NCBI GenBank assembly: GCA_963920575.1
Contig: CAWUCF010000141.1
Location: 289,138 to 353,137 of the forward strand
Direction: 5' to 3'
Origin: Narthecium ossifragum
Taxonomy: Eukaryota; Streptophyta; Magnoliopsida; Dioscoreales; Nartheciaceae
Length of the DNA: 64,000 bases
Under the pieces are notes generated by a model. That model ran no database searches and was not told the DNA's origin. It saw only the letters and a list, made by a program, of their open reading frames with translations. How positions within the stretch are numbered: the first letter of the stretch is position 1; every line of letters begins with the position of its first letter. Below are positions 36,601 to 49,180 of this stretch, one piece after another. The position numbers and the translations under genes were made by a program.

Positions 36601-38000
36601 GGGATTCGACGTGCTCGATCCCGTGGCCAGGGGCTTCGAGGAGGCCTGCCTGGGATGATATTCAGCAAAAAAATGAATGAGAAATAATAAAAAACATTAG
36701 CAAGGCCTAGTATTAAAAAGTGAAGGAAAAGGCTAAAAAGGTAAAAGGTAAAAGCTTGCTATTTTAGAGGCTAAGGATCCGTGGATTCGACGTGCTAGAT
36801 CCCGTGGCCAGGGGCTTCGAGGAGGCCTGCCTGGGATGATATTCAGCAAAAAAATGAATGAGAAATAAGAAAAAACATTAGCAAGGCCTAGTATTAAAAA
36901 GTGAAGGAAAAGGCAAAAAAGGTAAAAGGTAAAAGCTTGCTATTTTGGAGGCTGAGGATCAGGGGATTCGACGTGGTGGATCCTGTGGCCAGGGGCTTCG
37001 AGGAGGTTTGCCTGGGTTGATATTCAGCAAAAAAATGAATGAGAAAAAGAGAAAAAACTTAGCAAGGCTTAGTATCAAAATGTGAAGGAAAAGGCAAAAA
37101 AGGTAAAAGGTAAAAGCTTGCTATTTTGGAGGCTGAGGATCTGAGGATTCGACGTGCCCGATTCGGTCGCCAAGAGCTTCGAAGAGGCATACCTGGGATG
37201 ATATTCAGCAAAAAAATGAATGAGAAATAAGAAAAAAAATTAGCAAGGCCTAGTATTAAAAAGTGAAGGAAAAGGCAAGAAAGGTAAAAGGTAAAAGCTT
37301 GCTATTTTGGATGCTGAGGACCCGGGGATTCGACGTGGTCGATCCGGTGGCCAGGGGCTTCGAGGAGGCCTGCCTGGGATGATATTCAGCAAAAACATGA
37401 ATGAGAAATAAGAAAAAAAATTAGCAAGGCCTAGTATCAAAAAGTGAAGGAAAAGGCAAAAAGGTAAAAGGTAAAAGCTTGCTATTTTGTAGGCTGAGGA
37501 TCCGGAGATTCGACGTGTCCGATCCGGTGGCCAGGGGCTTCGAGGAGGACTGCCTGGGATGATATTTAGCACAAAGATGAATCAGAAAAAGGGAAAAAAA
37601 TTAGCAAGGCCTAGTATCAAAAAGTGAAGGAAATGGCAAAAAAGGTAAAATGTAAAAAGTAAAAGTTTGCTATTTTGGAGGTTGAGGATCTGAGGATTCG
37701 ACGTGCCTGATTTGGTCGCCAAGTGCTTCGAGGAGGCCTATCTTGGTTGGTATTCAGCAAAAAAATGAATGAGAAATAAGAAAAAAATTAGCAATGCCCA
37801 GTATTAAAAAGTGAAGGAAAAGGCAAAAAAGGTAAAAGGTAAAAGCTTGCTATTTTTGAGCTAAGGATCCGGATATTCGACGTGCTCGACCCGGTGGCCA
37901 GGGGCTTCGAGGAGTCCTGCCTGATATGATATTCGGCAAAAAAATGAATGAGAAATAAGAAAAAACATTAGCAAGGCCTAATATTAAAAAGTGAAGGAAA

Positions 38001-38335
38001 AGGCAAAAAAGGTAAAAGGTAAAAGCTTGCTATTTTGGAGGCTGAGGATCCTGGGATTCGACGTGCTCGATCCGGTGGCCAGGGGCTTCGAGGAGGCTTG
38101 CCTGGGATGATATTCAGCAAAAAAATGAATGAGAAATAAGAAAAAAAATTAGCAAGGCCTAGTATTAAAAAGTGAAGGAAAAGGCAAAAAAGGTAACAGG
38201 TAAAAGCTTGCTATTTTGGAGGCTGAGGATCCGGGGATTCGACGTGCTCGACCCGGTGGCCAGGGGCTTCGAGGAGCCCTGCCTGGGATGATATTCAGCA
38301 ATAAAATGAATGAGAAATAAGAAAAAAAATTAGCA
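38001..38335 (+). repeat. Ordinary type A monomers
   Basis: Two monomers between module M and the 5-mer duplication. The second carries CGACCCGGTGGCC and GAGCCCTGCC, which recur inside the 5-mer. Nothing but satellite. Confidence 0.75.
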
Positions 38336-39243
38336 AGGCCTAGTATTAAAAAGTGAAGGAAAAGGCAAAAAAGGTAAAAGGAAAAAGCTTGCTATTTTGG
38401 AGGCTGAGGATCCGGGGATTCGACGTGCTCGATCCGGTGGCCAGGGGCTTCGAGGAAGCCTGCCTGGGATGATATTCAGCAAAAAAATGAATGAGAGATA
38501 AGAAAAAAAATTAGCAAGGCCTAGTATTAAAAAGCGAAGGAAAAGGCAAAAATGGTAAAAGGTAAAAGTTTGCTATTTTGGAGGCTGAGGATCCGGGGAT
38601 TCGACTTGCTCGATCCGGTGGCCAGGAGCTTCGAAGAGGCCTGCCTGGGATGATATTCAGCAAAAAATTGAATGAGAAACAAGAAAAAAAATTAGCAAGG
38701 CCTAATATCAAAAAGTAAAGGAAAAGGCAAAAAGGTAAAAGCTAAAAGCTTGCTATTTTGGAGGCTGAGGATCCGGGGATTCGACGTGCTCGACCCGGTG
38801 GCCAGGGGCTTCGAGGAGCCCTGCCTGGGATGATATTCAGCAATAAAATGAATGAGAAATAAGAAAAAAAATTAGCAAGGCCTAGTATTAAAAAGTGAAG
38901 GAAAAGGCAAAAAAGGTAAATGGTAAAAGTTTGCTATTTTGGAGGCTGAGGATCCGGGGATTCGACTTGCTCAATCCGGTGGCCAGGAGCTTCGAAGAGG
39001 CCTGCCTGGGATGATATTCAGCAAAAAATTGAATGAGAAACAAGAAAAAAAATTATCAAGGCCTAGTATCAAAAAGTGAAGGAAAAGGCAAAAAGGTAAA
39101 AGGTAAAAGCTTGCTATTTTGGAGGCTGAGGATCCGGGGATTCGACGTGCTCGATCCCGTGGCCAGGGGCTTCGAGGAGGCCTGCCTGGGATGATATTCA
39201 GCAAAAAAATGAATGAGAAATAAGAAAAAACATTAGCAAGGCC
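38336..39243 (+). repeat. 903-bp 5-mer duplication (second type), copy 1
   Basis: Matches 39,244-40,104 at offset 903-904. Markers: GGTAAAAGGAAAAAGC, AAAAAATTGAATGAGAAACA, GAGCCCTGCC with CAATAAAATG, and CAATCCGGTGGCCAGGAGC. It is unrelated in variant content to the 904-bp pair at 29-31 kb, although both are five monomers long. Confidence 0.88.
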
Positions 39244-40104
39244 TAGTATTTAAAAGTGAAGGAAAAGGCAAAAAAGGTAAAAGGAAAAAGCTTGCTATTT
39301 TGGAGGCTGAGGATCCGGGGATTCGACGTGCTCGATCCGGTGGCCAGGGGCTTCGAGGAGGCCTGCCTGGGATGATATTCAGCAAAAAAATGAATGAGAG
39401 ATAAGAAAAAAAATTAGCAAGGCCTAGTATTAAAAAGTGAAGGAAAAGGCAAAAAAGGTAAAAGGTAAAAGTTTGCTATTTTGGAGGCTGAGGATCCGGG
39501 GATTCGACTTGCTCGATCCGGTGGCCAGGAGCTTCGAAGAGGCCTGCCTGGGATGATATTCAGCAAAAAATTGAATGAGAAACAAGAAAAAAAATTAGCA
39601 AGGCCTAGTATCAAAAAGTGAAGGAAAAGGCAAAAAGGTAAAAGGTAAAAGCTTGCTATTTTGGAGGCTGAGGATCCGGGGATTCGACGTGCTAGACCCG
39701 GTGGCCAGGGGCTTCGAGGAGCCCTGCCTGGGATGATATTCAGCAATAAAATGAATGAGAAATAAGAAAAAAAATTAGCAAGGCCTAGTATTAAAAAGTG
39801 AAGGAAAAGGCAAAAAAGGTAAAAGGTAAAAGTTTGCTATTTTGGAGGCTGAGGATCCGGGGAATCGACTTGCTCGATCCGGTGGCCAGGAGCTTCGAAG
39901 AGGCCTGCCTGGGATGATATTCAGCAAAAAATTGAAAGAGAAACAAGAAAAAAAATTATCAAGGCCTAGTATCAAAAAGTGAAGGAAAAGGCAAAAAGGT
40001 AAAAGGTAAAAGCTTGCTATTTTGGAGGCTGAGGATCCGGGGATTCGACGTGCTCGATCCCGTGGCCATGGGCTTCGAGGAGGCCTGCCTGGGATGATAT
40101 TCAG
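39244..40104 (+). repeat. 903-bp 5-mer duplication (second type), copy 2
   Basis: Second copy of the five-monomer unit. It ends near 40,105, where the linker changes from AAAAAAATGAATG to AAAAAGATGAATG. The AAAAAATTGAA marker recurs at about 38,660, 39,022, 39,564 and 39,926, that is at alternating 362 and 542 bp spacings. Confidence 0.88.
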
Positions 40105-40189
40105 CAAAAAGATGAATGAGAAAAAGGAAAAAAATTAGCAAGGCCTAGTATCAAAATGTGAAGGAAAAGGCCAAAAAGGTAAAAGGTAA

Positions 40190-41620
40190 ACGCTTACTAT
40201 TTTGGAGGCTAAGGATCTGAGGATTCGACGTGCCCGATTCGGTCGCCAAGAGCTTCGAGGAGGCCTACCTGGAATGATATTCAGCAAAAAAATGAATGAG
40301 AAATAATAAAAAAAATTAGCAAGGCCTAGTATTAAAAAGACATGGAAAAAGCAAAAAAGGTAAAAGGTAAAAGCTTGCTATTTTGGAAGTTGAGGATCCG
40401 GGGATTCGACGTGCTTGATCCCGTGGCCAGGGGCTTCGAGGAGGCCTGCCTTGGATAATATTCAGCAAAAAAATGAATGAGAAATAAGAAAAAACATTAG
40501 CAAGGCCTAGTATTAAAAAGTGAAGGAAAAGCCAAAAAAGGTAAAAGGTAAAAGCTTGCTATTTGGGAGGCTGAGGATCCCGGGATTCGACGTGGTCGAT
40601 CCGGTGGCCAGGGGCTTCGAGGAGGTCTGCCTGGGATGATATTCAGCAAAAAGATGAATGAGAAAAATTGAAAAAAATTAGCAAGGCCTAGTATCAAAAT
40701 GTGAAGGAAAAGGCAAAAAAGGTAAAAGCTTGCTATTTTGGAGGCTGAGGATCTGAGGATTCGACGTGCCCGATTCGGTCGCCAAGAGCTTCGAAGAGGC
40801 CTACCTGGGATGATATTGAGCAAAAAAATGAATGAGAAATAAGAAAAAAATTAGCAAGGCCTAGTATTAAAAAGTGAAGGAAAAGGCAAAAAAGGTAAAA
40901 GGTAAAAGTTTGCTATTTTGGAGGCTGAGGAGCCGGGGATTCGACATGCTCGATCCCGTGGCCAGGGGCTTCGAGGAGGCCTGCCTGGGATGATATTCGG
41001 CAAAAAAATGAATGAGAAATAAGAAAAAACATTAGCAAGGCCTAGTATTAAAAAGTGAAGGAAAAGGCAAAAAAGGTAAAAGGTAAAAGCTTGCTATTTT
41101 GGAGGCTGAGGATCCGGGGATTCGACGTGCTCGATCCGGTGGCCAGGAGCTTCGAGGAGGCCTGCCTGGGATGATATTCAGCAAAAAAATGATTGAGAAA
41201 TAAGAAAAAAAAGAAGCAGGCCTAGTATCAAAATGTGAAGGAAAAGGCAAAAAAGGTAAAAGCTTGCTATTTTGGAGGCTGAGGATCTGAGGATTCGACG
41301 TGCCCGATTCGGTCGCCAAGAGCTTCGAAGAGGCCTACCTGGGATGATATTCATCAAAAAAATGAATGAGAAATATGAAAAAAATTAGCAAGGCCTAGTA
41401 TTAAAAAGTGAAGGAAAAGACAAAAAAGGTAAAAGGTAAAAGCTTGCTATTTTGGATGCTGAGGACCCGGGGATTCGATGTGGTCAATCCGGTGGCCAGG
41501 GGCTTCGAGGAGGCCTGCCTGGGATGATATTCAGCAAAAAAATGAATGAGAAATAAGAAAAAAAATTAGCAAGGCCTAGTATCAAAAAGTGAAGGAAATG
41601 GCAAAAAAGGTAAAAGGTAA
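40190..41620 (+). repeat. 1,431-bp 8-mer HOR, copy 1
   Basis: Defined from ACGCTT (a mutated HindIII site) at 40,190 to the next at 41,621. The eight monomers total 17 bp less than 8 x 181 because two have only one GGTAAAA heptamer and others have small deletions (AAGAAGCAGGCC, AAAAAATTAGC). Markers: GATCCCGGGATTCG, GAGAAAAATTGAAAAAAATT, CGATCCCGTGGCC and ATTGAGCAAAAAAATG. Its first unit reads CGCTTACTATT rather than CGCTTGAGATT. Confidence 0.92.
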
Positions 41621-43051
41621 ACGCTTGAGATTTTGGAGGCTGAGGATCTGAGGATTCGACGTGCCCGATTCGGTCGCCAAGAGCTTCGAGGAGGCCTACC
41701 TGGAATGATATTCAGCAAAAAAATGAATGAGAAATAAGAAAAAAAATTTGCAAGGCCTAGTATTAAAAAGTGATGGAAAAAGCAAAAAAGGTAAAAGGTA
41801 AAAGCTTGCTATTTTGGAAGTTGAGGATCCGGGGATTCGACGTGCTCGATCCCGTGGCCAGGGGCTTCGAGGAGGCCTGCCTTGGATAATATTCAGCAAA
41901 AAAATGAATGAGAAATAAGAAAAAACATTAGCAAGGCCTAGTATTAAAAAGTGAAGGAAAAGCCAAAAAAGGTAAAAGGTAAAAGCTTGCTATTTGGGAG
42001 GCTGAGGATCCCGGGATTCGACGTGGTCGATCCGGTGGCCAGGGGCTTCGAGGAGGTCTGCCTGGGATGATATTCAGCAAAAAGATGAATGAGAAAAATT
42101 GAAAAAACTTAGCAAGGCCTAGTATCAAAATGTGAAGGAAAAGGCAAAAAAGGTAAAAGCTTGCTATTTTGGAGGCTGAGGATCTGAGGATTCGACGTGC
42201 CCGATTCGGTCGCCAAGAGCTTCGAAGAGGCCTACCTGGGATGATATTGAGCAAAAAAATGAATGAGAAATAAGAAAAAAATTAGCAAGGCCTAGTATTA
42301 AAAAGTGAAGGAAAAGGCAAAAAAGGTAAAAGGTAAAAGCTTGCTATTTTGGAGGCTGAGGATCCGGGGATTCGACATGCTCGATCCCGTGGCCAGGGGC
42401 TTCGAGGAGGCCTGCCTGGGATGATATTCGGCAAAAAAATGAATGAGAAATAAGAAAAAACATTAGCAAGGCCTAGTATTAAAAAGTGAAGGAAAAGGCA
42501 AAAAAGGTAAAAGGTAAAAGCTTGCTATTTTGGAGGCTGAGGATCCGGGGATTCGACGTGCTCGATCCGGTGGCCAGGGGCTTCGAGGAGGCCTGCCTGG
42601 GATGATATTCAGCAAAAAAATGATTGAGAAATAAGAAAAAAAAGAAGCAGGCCTAGTATCAAAATGTGAAGGAAAAGGCAAAAAAGGTAAAAGCTTGCTA
42701 TTTTAGAGTCTGAGGATCTGAGGATTCGACGTGCCCGATTCGGTCGCCAAGAGCTTCGAAGAGGCCTACCTGGGATGATATTCATCAAAAAAATGAATGA
42801 GAAATATGAAAAAAATTAGCAAGGCCTAGTATTAAAAAGTGAAGGAAAAGTCAAAAAAGGTAAAAGGTAAAAGCTTGCTATTTTGGATGCTGAGGACCCG
42901 GGGATTCGACGTGGTCAATCCGGTGGCCAGGGGCTTCGAGGAGGCCTGCTTGGGATGATATTCAGCAAAAAAATGAATGAGAAATAAGAAAAAAAATTAG
43001 CAAGGCCTAGTATCAAAAAGTGAAGGAAATGGCAAAAAAGGTAAAAGGTAA
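41621..43051 (+). repeat. 1,431-bp 8-mer HOR, copy 2
   Basis: Runs from ACGCTTGAGATT at 41,621 to the same at 43,052. Same monomer order as copy 1, with few visible substitutions. Confidence 0.93.
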
Positions 43052-44480
43052 ACGCTTGAGATTTTGGAGGCTGAGGATCTGAGGATTCGACGTGCCCGAT
43101 TCGGTCGCCAAGAGCTTCGAGGAGGCCTACCTGGAATGATATTCAGCAAAAAAATGAATGAGAAATAAGAAAAAAAATTTGCAAGGCCTAGTTTTAAAAA
43201 GTGATGGAAAAAGCAAAAAAGGTAAAAGGTAAAAGCTTGCTATTTTGGAAGTTGAGGATCCGGGGATTCGACGTGCTCGATCCCGTGGCCAGGGGCTTCG
43301 AGGAGGCCTGCCTTGGATAATATTCAGCAAAAAAATGAATGAGAAATAAGAAAAAACATTAGCAAGGCCTAGTATTAAAAAGTGAAGGAAAAGGCAAAAA
43401 AGGTAAAAGGTAAAAGCTTGCTATTTGGGAGGCTGAGGATCCCGGGATTCGACGTGGTCGATCCGGTGGCCAGGGGCTTCGAGGAGGTCTGCCTGGGATG
43501 ATATTCAGCAAAAAGATGAATGAGAAAAATTGAAAAAAATTAGCAAGGCCTGGTATCAAAATGTGAAGGAAAAGGCAAAAAAGGTAAAAGCTTGCTATTT
43601 TGGAGGCTGAGGATCTGAGGATTCGACGTGCCCGATTCGGTCGCCAAGAGCTTCGAAGAGGCCTACCTGGGATGATATTGAGCAAAAAAATGAATGAGAA
43701 ATAAGAAAAAAATTAGCAGCCTAGTATTAAAAAGTGAAGGAAAAGGCAAAAAAGGTAAAAGGTAAAAGCTTGCTATTTTGGAGGCTGAGGATCCGGGGAT
43801 TCGACATGCTCGATCCCGTGGCCAGGGGCTTCGAGGTGGCCTGCCTGGGATGATATTCCGCAAAAAAATGAATGAGAAATAAGAAAAAACATTAGCAAGG
43901 CCTAGTATTAAAAAGTGATGGAAAAGGCAAAAAAGGTAAAAGGTAAAAGCATGCTATTTTGGAGGCTGAGGATCCGGGGATTCGACGTGCTCGATCCGGT
44001 GGCCAGGGGCTTCGAGGAGGCCTGCCTGGGATGATATTCAGCAAAAAAATGATTGAGAAATAAGAAAAAAAATAAGCAGGCCTAGTATCAAAATGTGAAG
44101 GAAAAGGCAAAAAAGGTAAAAGCTTGCTATTTTAGAGGCTGAGGATCTGAGGATTCGACGTGCCCGATTCGGTTGCCAAGAGCTTCGAAGAGGCCTACCT
44201 GGGATGATATTCATCAAAAAAATGAATGAGAAATATGAAAAAAATTAGCAAGGCCTAGTATTAAAAAGTGAAGGAAAAGACAAAAAAGGTAAAAGGTAAA
44301 AGCTTGCTATTTTGGATGCTGAGGACCCGGGGATTCGACGTGGTCAATCCGGTGGCCAGGGGCTTCGAGGAGGCCTGCCTGGGATGATATTCAGCAAAAA
44401 AATGAATGAGAAATAAGAAAAAAAATTAGCAAGGCCTAGTATCAAAAAGTGAAGGAAAAGGCAAAAAAGGTAAAAGGTAA
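43052..44480 (+). repeat. 1,431-bp 8-mer HOR, copy 3
   Basis: Runs from 43,052 to the next ACGCTTGAGATT at 44,481 (1,429 bp). Private differences include TTAGCAGCCTAG near 43,713, GAGGTGGCC near 43,832 and AAAAGCATGC near 43,948. Confidence 0.92.
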
Positions 44481-47400
44481 ACGCTTGAGATTTTGGAGGC
44501 TGAGGATCTGAGGATTCGACGTGCCCGATTCGCTCGCCAAGAGCTTCGAGGAGGCCTACCTGGAATGATATTCAGCAAAAAAATGAAAGAGAAATAAGAA
44601 AAAAAAATTTGCAAGGCCTAGTATTAAAAAGTGAAGGAAAAGGCAAAAAAGGTAAAAGGTAAAAGCTTGCTATTTTGGAGGCTGAGGATCCGGGGATTCG
44701 ATGTGCTCGATCCGGTGGCCAGGGGCTTCGAGGAGGCCTGCCTGGGATGATATTCAGCAAATAAATGAATGAGAAGCAAGAAAAAAAATTAGCATGGCCT
44801 AGTATCAAAAAGTGAAGGAAAAGGCAAAAAGGTAAAAGGTAAAAGCTTGCTATTTTGGAGGCTGAGGATCCGGGGATTCGACGTGCTCGATCCCGTGGCA
44901 AGGGGCTTCTAGGAGGCCTGCCTGGGATGATATTCAGCAAAAAAATGAATGAGAAATAAGAAAAAACATTAGCAAGGCCAAGTATTAAAAAGTGAAGGAA
45001 AAGACAAAAAAGGTAAAAGGTAAAAGCTTGCTATTTTCGAGGCTGAGGATCCCGGGATTCGACGTGGTCGATCCGGTGGCCAGGGGCTTTGAGGAGGTCT
45101 GCCTGGGATGATATTCAGCAAAAAGACGAATGAGAAAAGGGGAAAAAAATTAGCATGGCCTAGTATCAAAATGTGAAGGAAAAGGCAAAAAAGGTAAAAG
45201 CTTGCTATTTTTGAGGCTGAGGATCTGAGGATTCGACGTGCCCGATTCGATCGCCAAGAGCTTCGAGGAGGCCTACCTGGAATGATATTCAGCAAAAAAA
45301 TGAATGAGAAATAAGAAAAAAAATTAGCAAGGCCTAGTATTAAAAAGTGATGGAAAAAGCAAAAAAGGTAAAAGGTAAAAGCTTGCTATTTTGGAAGTTG
45401 AGGATCCGGGAATTCGACGTGCTCGATCCCGTGGCCAGGGGCTTCGAGGAGGCCTGCCTTGGATAATATTCAGTAAAAAAATGAATGAGAAATAAGAAAA
45501 AACATTAGCAAGGCCTAGTATTAAAAAGTTAAGGAAAAGGCAAAAAAGGTAAAAGGTAAAAGCTTGCTATTTGGGAGGCTGAGGATCCCGGGATTCGACG
45601 TGGTCGATCCGGTGGCCAGGGGCTTCGAGGAGGTCTGCCTGGGATGATATTCAGCAAAAAGATGAATGAGAAAAATTGAAAAAAATTAGCAAGGCCTAGT
45701 ATCAAAATGTGAAGGAAAAGGCAAAAAAGGTAAAAGCTTGCTATTTTGGAGGCTGAGGATCTGAGGATTCGACGTGCCCGATTCGGTCGCCAAGAGCTTC
45801 GAAGAGGCCTACCTGGGATGATATTGAGCAAAAAAGTGAATGAGAAATAAGAAAAAAAATTAGCAAGGCCTAGTATTAAAAAGTGAAGGAAAACGCAAAA
45901 AAGGTAAAAGGTAAAAGCTTGCTATTTTGGAGGCTGAGGATCCGGGGATTCGACATGCTCGATCCCGTGGCCAGGGGCTTCGAGGAGGCCTGCCTGGGAA
46001 GATATTCAGCAAAAAAATGAATGAGAAATAAGAAAAAACATTAGCAAGGCCTAGTATTAAAAAGTGAAGGAAAAGGTAAAAGCATGCTATTTTGGAGGCT
46101 GATGATCCGGGGATTCGACGTGCTCGATCCGGTGGCCAGGGGCTTCGAGGAGGCCTGCCTGGGATGATATTCAACAAAAAAATGATTGAAAAATAAGAAA
46201 AAAACATAAGCAGGCCTAGTATCAAAATGTGAAGGAAAAGGCAAAAAAGGTAAAAGCTTGCTATTTTGGAGGCTGAGGATCTGAGGATTCGACGTGCCCG
46301 ATTCGGTCGCCAAGAGCTTCGAAGAGGACTACCTGGGATGATATTCATCAAAAAAATGAATGAGAAATATGAAAAAAATTAGCAAGGCCTAGTATTAAAA
46401 AGTGAAGGAAAAGACAAAAAAGGTAAAAGGTAAAAGCTTGCTATTTTGGATGCTGAGGACCCGGGGATTCGACGTGGTCAATCCGGTGGCCAGGGGCTTC
46501 GAGGAGGCCTGCCTGGGATGATATTCAGCAAAAAAATGAATGAGAAATAAGAAAAAAAATTAGCAAGGCCTAGTATCAAAAAGTGAAGGAAAAGGCAAAA
46601 AAGGTAAAAGGTAAACGCTTGAGATTTTGGAGGCTGAGGATCTGAGGATTCGACGTGCCCGATTCGGTCGCCAAGAGCTTCGAGGAGGCCTACCTGGAAT
46701 GATATTCAGCAAAAAAATAAAAGAGAAATAAGAAAAAAAAATTTGCAAGGCCTAGTATTAAAAAGTGAAGGAAAAGGCAAAAAAGGTAAAAGGTAAAAGC
46801 TTGCTATTTTGGAGGCTGAGGATCCGGGGATTCGATGTGGTCGATCCGGTGGCCAAGGGCTTCGAGGAGGCCTGCCTTGGATAATATTCATCAAAAAAAT
46901 GAATGAGAAATAAGAAAAAACATTAGCAAGGCCTAGTATTAAAAAGTTAAGGAAAAGGCCAAAAAGGTAAAAGGTAAAAGCTTGCTATTTGGGAGGCTGA
47001 GGATCCCGGGATTCGACGTGGTCGATCCGGTGGCCAGGGGCTTCGAGGAGGTCTGCCTGGGATGATATTCAGCAAAAAGATGAATGAGAAAAATTGAAAA
47101 AAATTAGCAAGGCCTAGTATCAAAATGTGAAGGAAAAGACAAAAATGGTAAAAGCTTGCTATTTTGGAGGCTGAGGATCTGAGGATTCGACGTGCCCGAT
47201 TCGGTCGCCAAGAGCTTCGAAGAGGCCTACCTGGGATGATATTGAGCAAAAAAATGAATGAGAAATAAGAAAAAAAATTAGCAAGGCCTAGTATTAAAAA
47301 GTGAAGGAAAAGGTAAAAAAGGTAAAAGGTAAAATCATGCTATTTTGGAGGCTGAGGATCCGGGGATTCGACATGCTCGATCCCGTGGCCAGGGGCTTCG

Positions 47401-47904
47401 AGGAGGCCTGCCTGGGAAGATATTCAGCAAAAAAATGAATGAGAAATAAGAAAAAACATTAGCAAGGCCTAGTATTAAAAAGTGAAGGAAAAGGCAAAAA
47501 AGGTAAAAGGTAAAAGCATGCTATTTTGGAGGCTGATGATCCGGGGATTCGACGTGCTCGATCCGGTGGCCAGGGGCTTCGAGGAGGCCTGCCTGGGATG
47601 ATATTCAACAAAAAAATGATTGAAAAATAAGAAAAAAAACATAAGCAGGCCTAATATCAAAAAGTGAAGGAAAAGGCAAAAAAGGTAAAAGGTAAAAGCT
47701 TGCTATTTTGGAGGCTGAGGATCCGGGGATTCGATGTGGTCGATCCGGTGGCCAGGGGCTTCGAGGAGGCCTGCCTGGGATGATATTCAGCAAAAAAATG
47801 AATGAGAAACAAGAAAAAAAATTAGCATGGCCTAGTATCAAAAAGTGAAGGAAAAGGCAAAAAAGTAAAAGGAAAAAGCTTGCTATTTTGGAGGCTGAGG
47901 ATCC

Positions 47905-49180
47905 GGGGATTCGACGTGCTCGATCCCGTGGCAAGAGGCTTCGAGGAGGCCTTCCTGGGATGATATTCAGTAAAAAAATGAATGAGAAATAAGAAAAAAC
48001 ATTAGCAAGGCCTAGTATTAAAAAGTGAAGGAAAAGACAAAAAAGGTAAAAGGTAAAAGCTTGTTATTTTGGAGGCTAAGGATCCCGGGATTCGACGTGG
48101 TCGATCCGGTGGCCAGGGGCTTCGAGGAGGTCTGCCTGGGATGATATTCAGCAAAAAGATGAATGAGAAAAGCGGAAAAAAATTAGCATGGCCTAGTATC
48201 AAAATGTGAAGGAAAAGGAAAAAAGGTAAAAGCTTGGTATTTTTGAGGCTGAGGATCTGAGGATTCGACGTGCCCGATTCGGTCGCCAAGAGCTTCGAAG
48301 AGGCCTACCTGGGATGATATTTAGCAAAAAAATGAATGAGAAATAAGAAAAAAATTTAGCAAGGTCTACTATTAAAAAGTGAAGGAAAAGGCAAAAAAGG
48401 TAAAAGGTAAAAGCTTGCTATTTAGGATGCTGAGGACCCGGGGATTCGACGTGGTCGATCCGGTGGCCAGGGGCTTCGAGGAGGCCTGCCTGGGATGATA
48501 TTAAGCAAAAACATGAATGAGAAATCAGAAAAAAAATTAGCAAGACCTAGTATTAAAAAGTGAAGGAAAAGGCAAAAAGGTAAAAGGTAAAAGCTTGCTA
48601 TTTTGTAGGCTGAGGATCCGGGGATTCGACGTGTTCGATCCGGTGGCCAGGGCCTTCGAGGAGGCCCGCCTGGGATGACATTTAGCAAAAAACCGAATGA
48701 GAAAAAAGGAAAAAAATTAGCAAGGCCTAGTATCAAAAACTGAAGGAAAAGGCAAAAAAGGTAAAAGGTAAAAAGTAAAAGCTTGCTATTTTCAAGGTTG
48801 AGGATCTGAGGATTCGACGTGCCCGATTCGGTCGCCAAGTGCTTCGAGGAGGCCTATCTGGGATGATATTCAGCAAAAAAATGAATGAGAAATAAGAAAA
48901 AAAATTAGCAATGCCTAGTATTTTTAAGTGAAGGAAAAGGCAAAAATGATAAAAGGTAAAAGCTTGCTATTTTGGAGGCTGAGGATCCAAGGATTCGACG
49001 TGCTCGACCCGGTGGCCAGGGGCTTCGAGGAGTCCTGCATGGGATGATATTCAGCAAAAAAATGAATGAGAAATAAGAAAGAAAATTAGCAAGGCCTAGT
49101 ATTAAAGAGTGAAGGAAAAGACAAAAAAGGTAAAAGGTAAAAGCTTGCTATTTTGGAGGCTGAGGATCCGGGGATTCGAC
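47905..49180 (+). repeat. Segment repeated at 52,570-53,846, copy 1
   Basis: About seven monomers matching at offset 4,665-4,666. Markers: GATCCCGTGGCAAG, GAGAAAAGCGGAAAAAAATT, GCTATTTAGGATGCTGAGG, AGAAATCAGAAAAAAAATTA, GAGGCCCGCCTGGGATGACA, TATTTTTAAGTG and GATCCAAGGATTCG. Confidence 0.88.

Larger units (their letters stand above)
34331..38000 (+). repeat. Module M, reference copy (~20 monomers)
   Basis: A distinctive run of variants in order: GGATGCTGAGGACCCGG (34,410), GGTAAAAAGTAAAAGC (34,572), GCCAAGTGCTTCGAGG, AGTCCTTCCTGGG, GATGTTATTCAGC (35,030), CAAGAGATTCGAGGAGGCAT (35,545), a series of GCATCCGGGG cores (35.7-36.2), TGCCGAGGATGATACTCAGC (36,287), GGTAGAAGC (36,566), GTGCTAGATCCC (36,792), GGTGGATCCTGTGGCC (36,973), a second GGATGCTGAGGACCCGG (37,310) and AGTCCTGCCTGATATGATATT (37,912). 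Pieces recur at 48.4-49.2, 53.1-55.4, 57.6-60.6 and 61.7-63.2 kb, with monomers gained or lost between markers. Confidence 0.8.
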
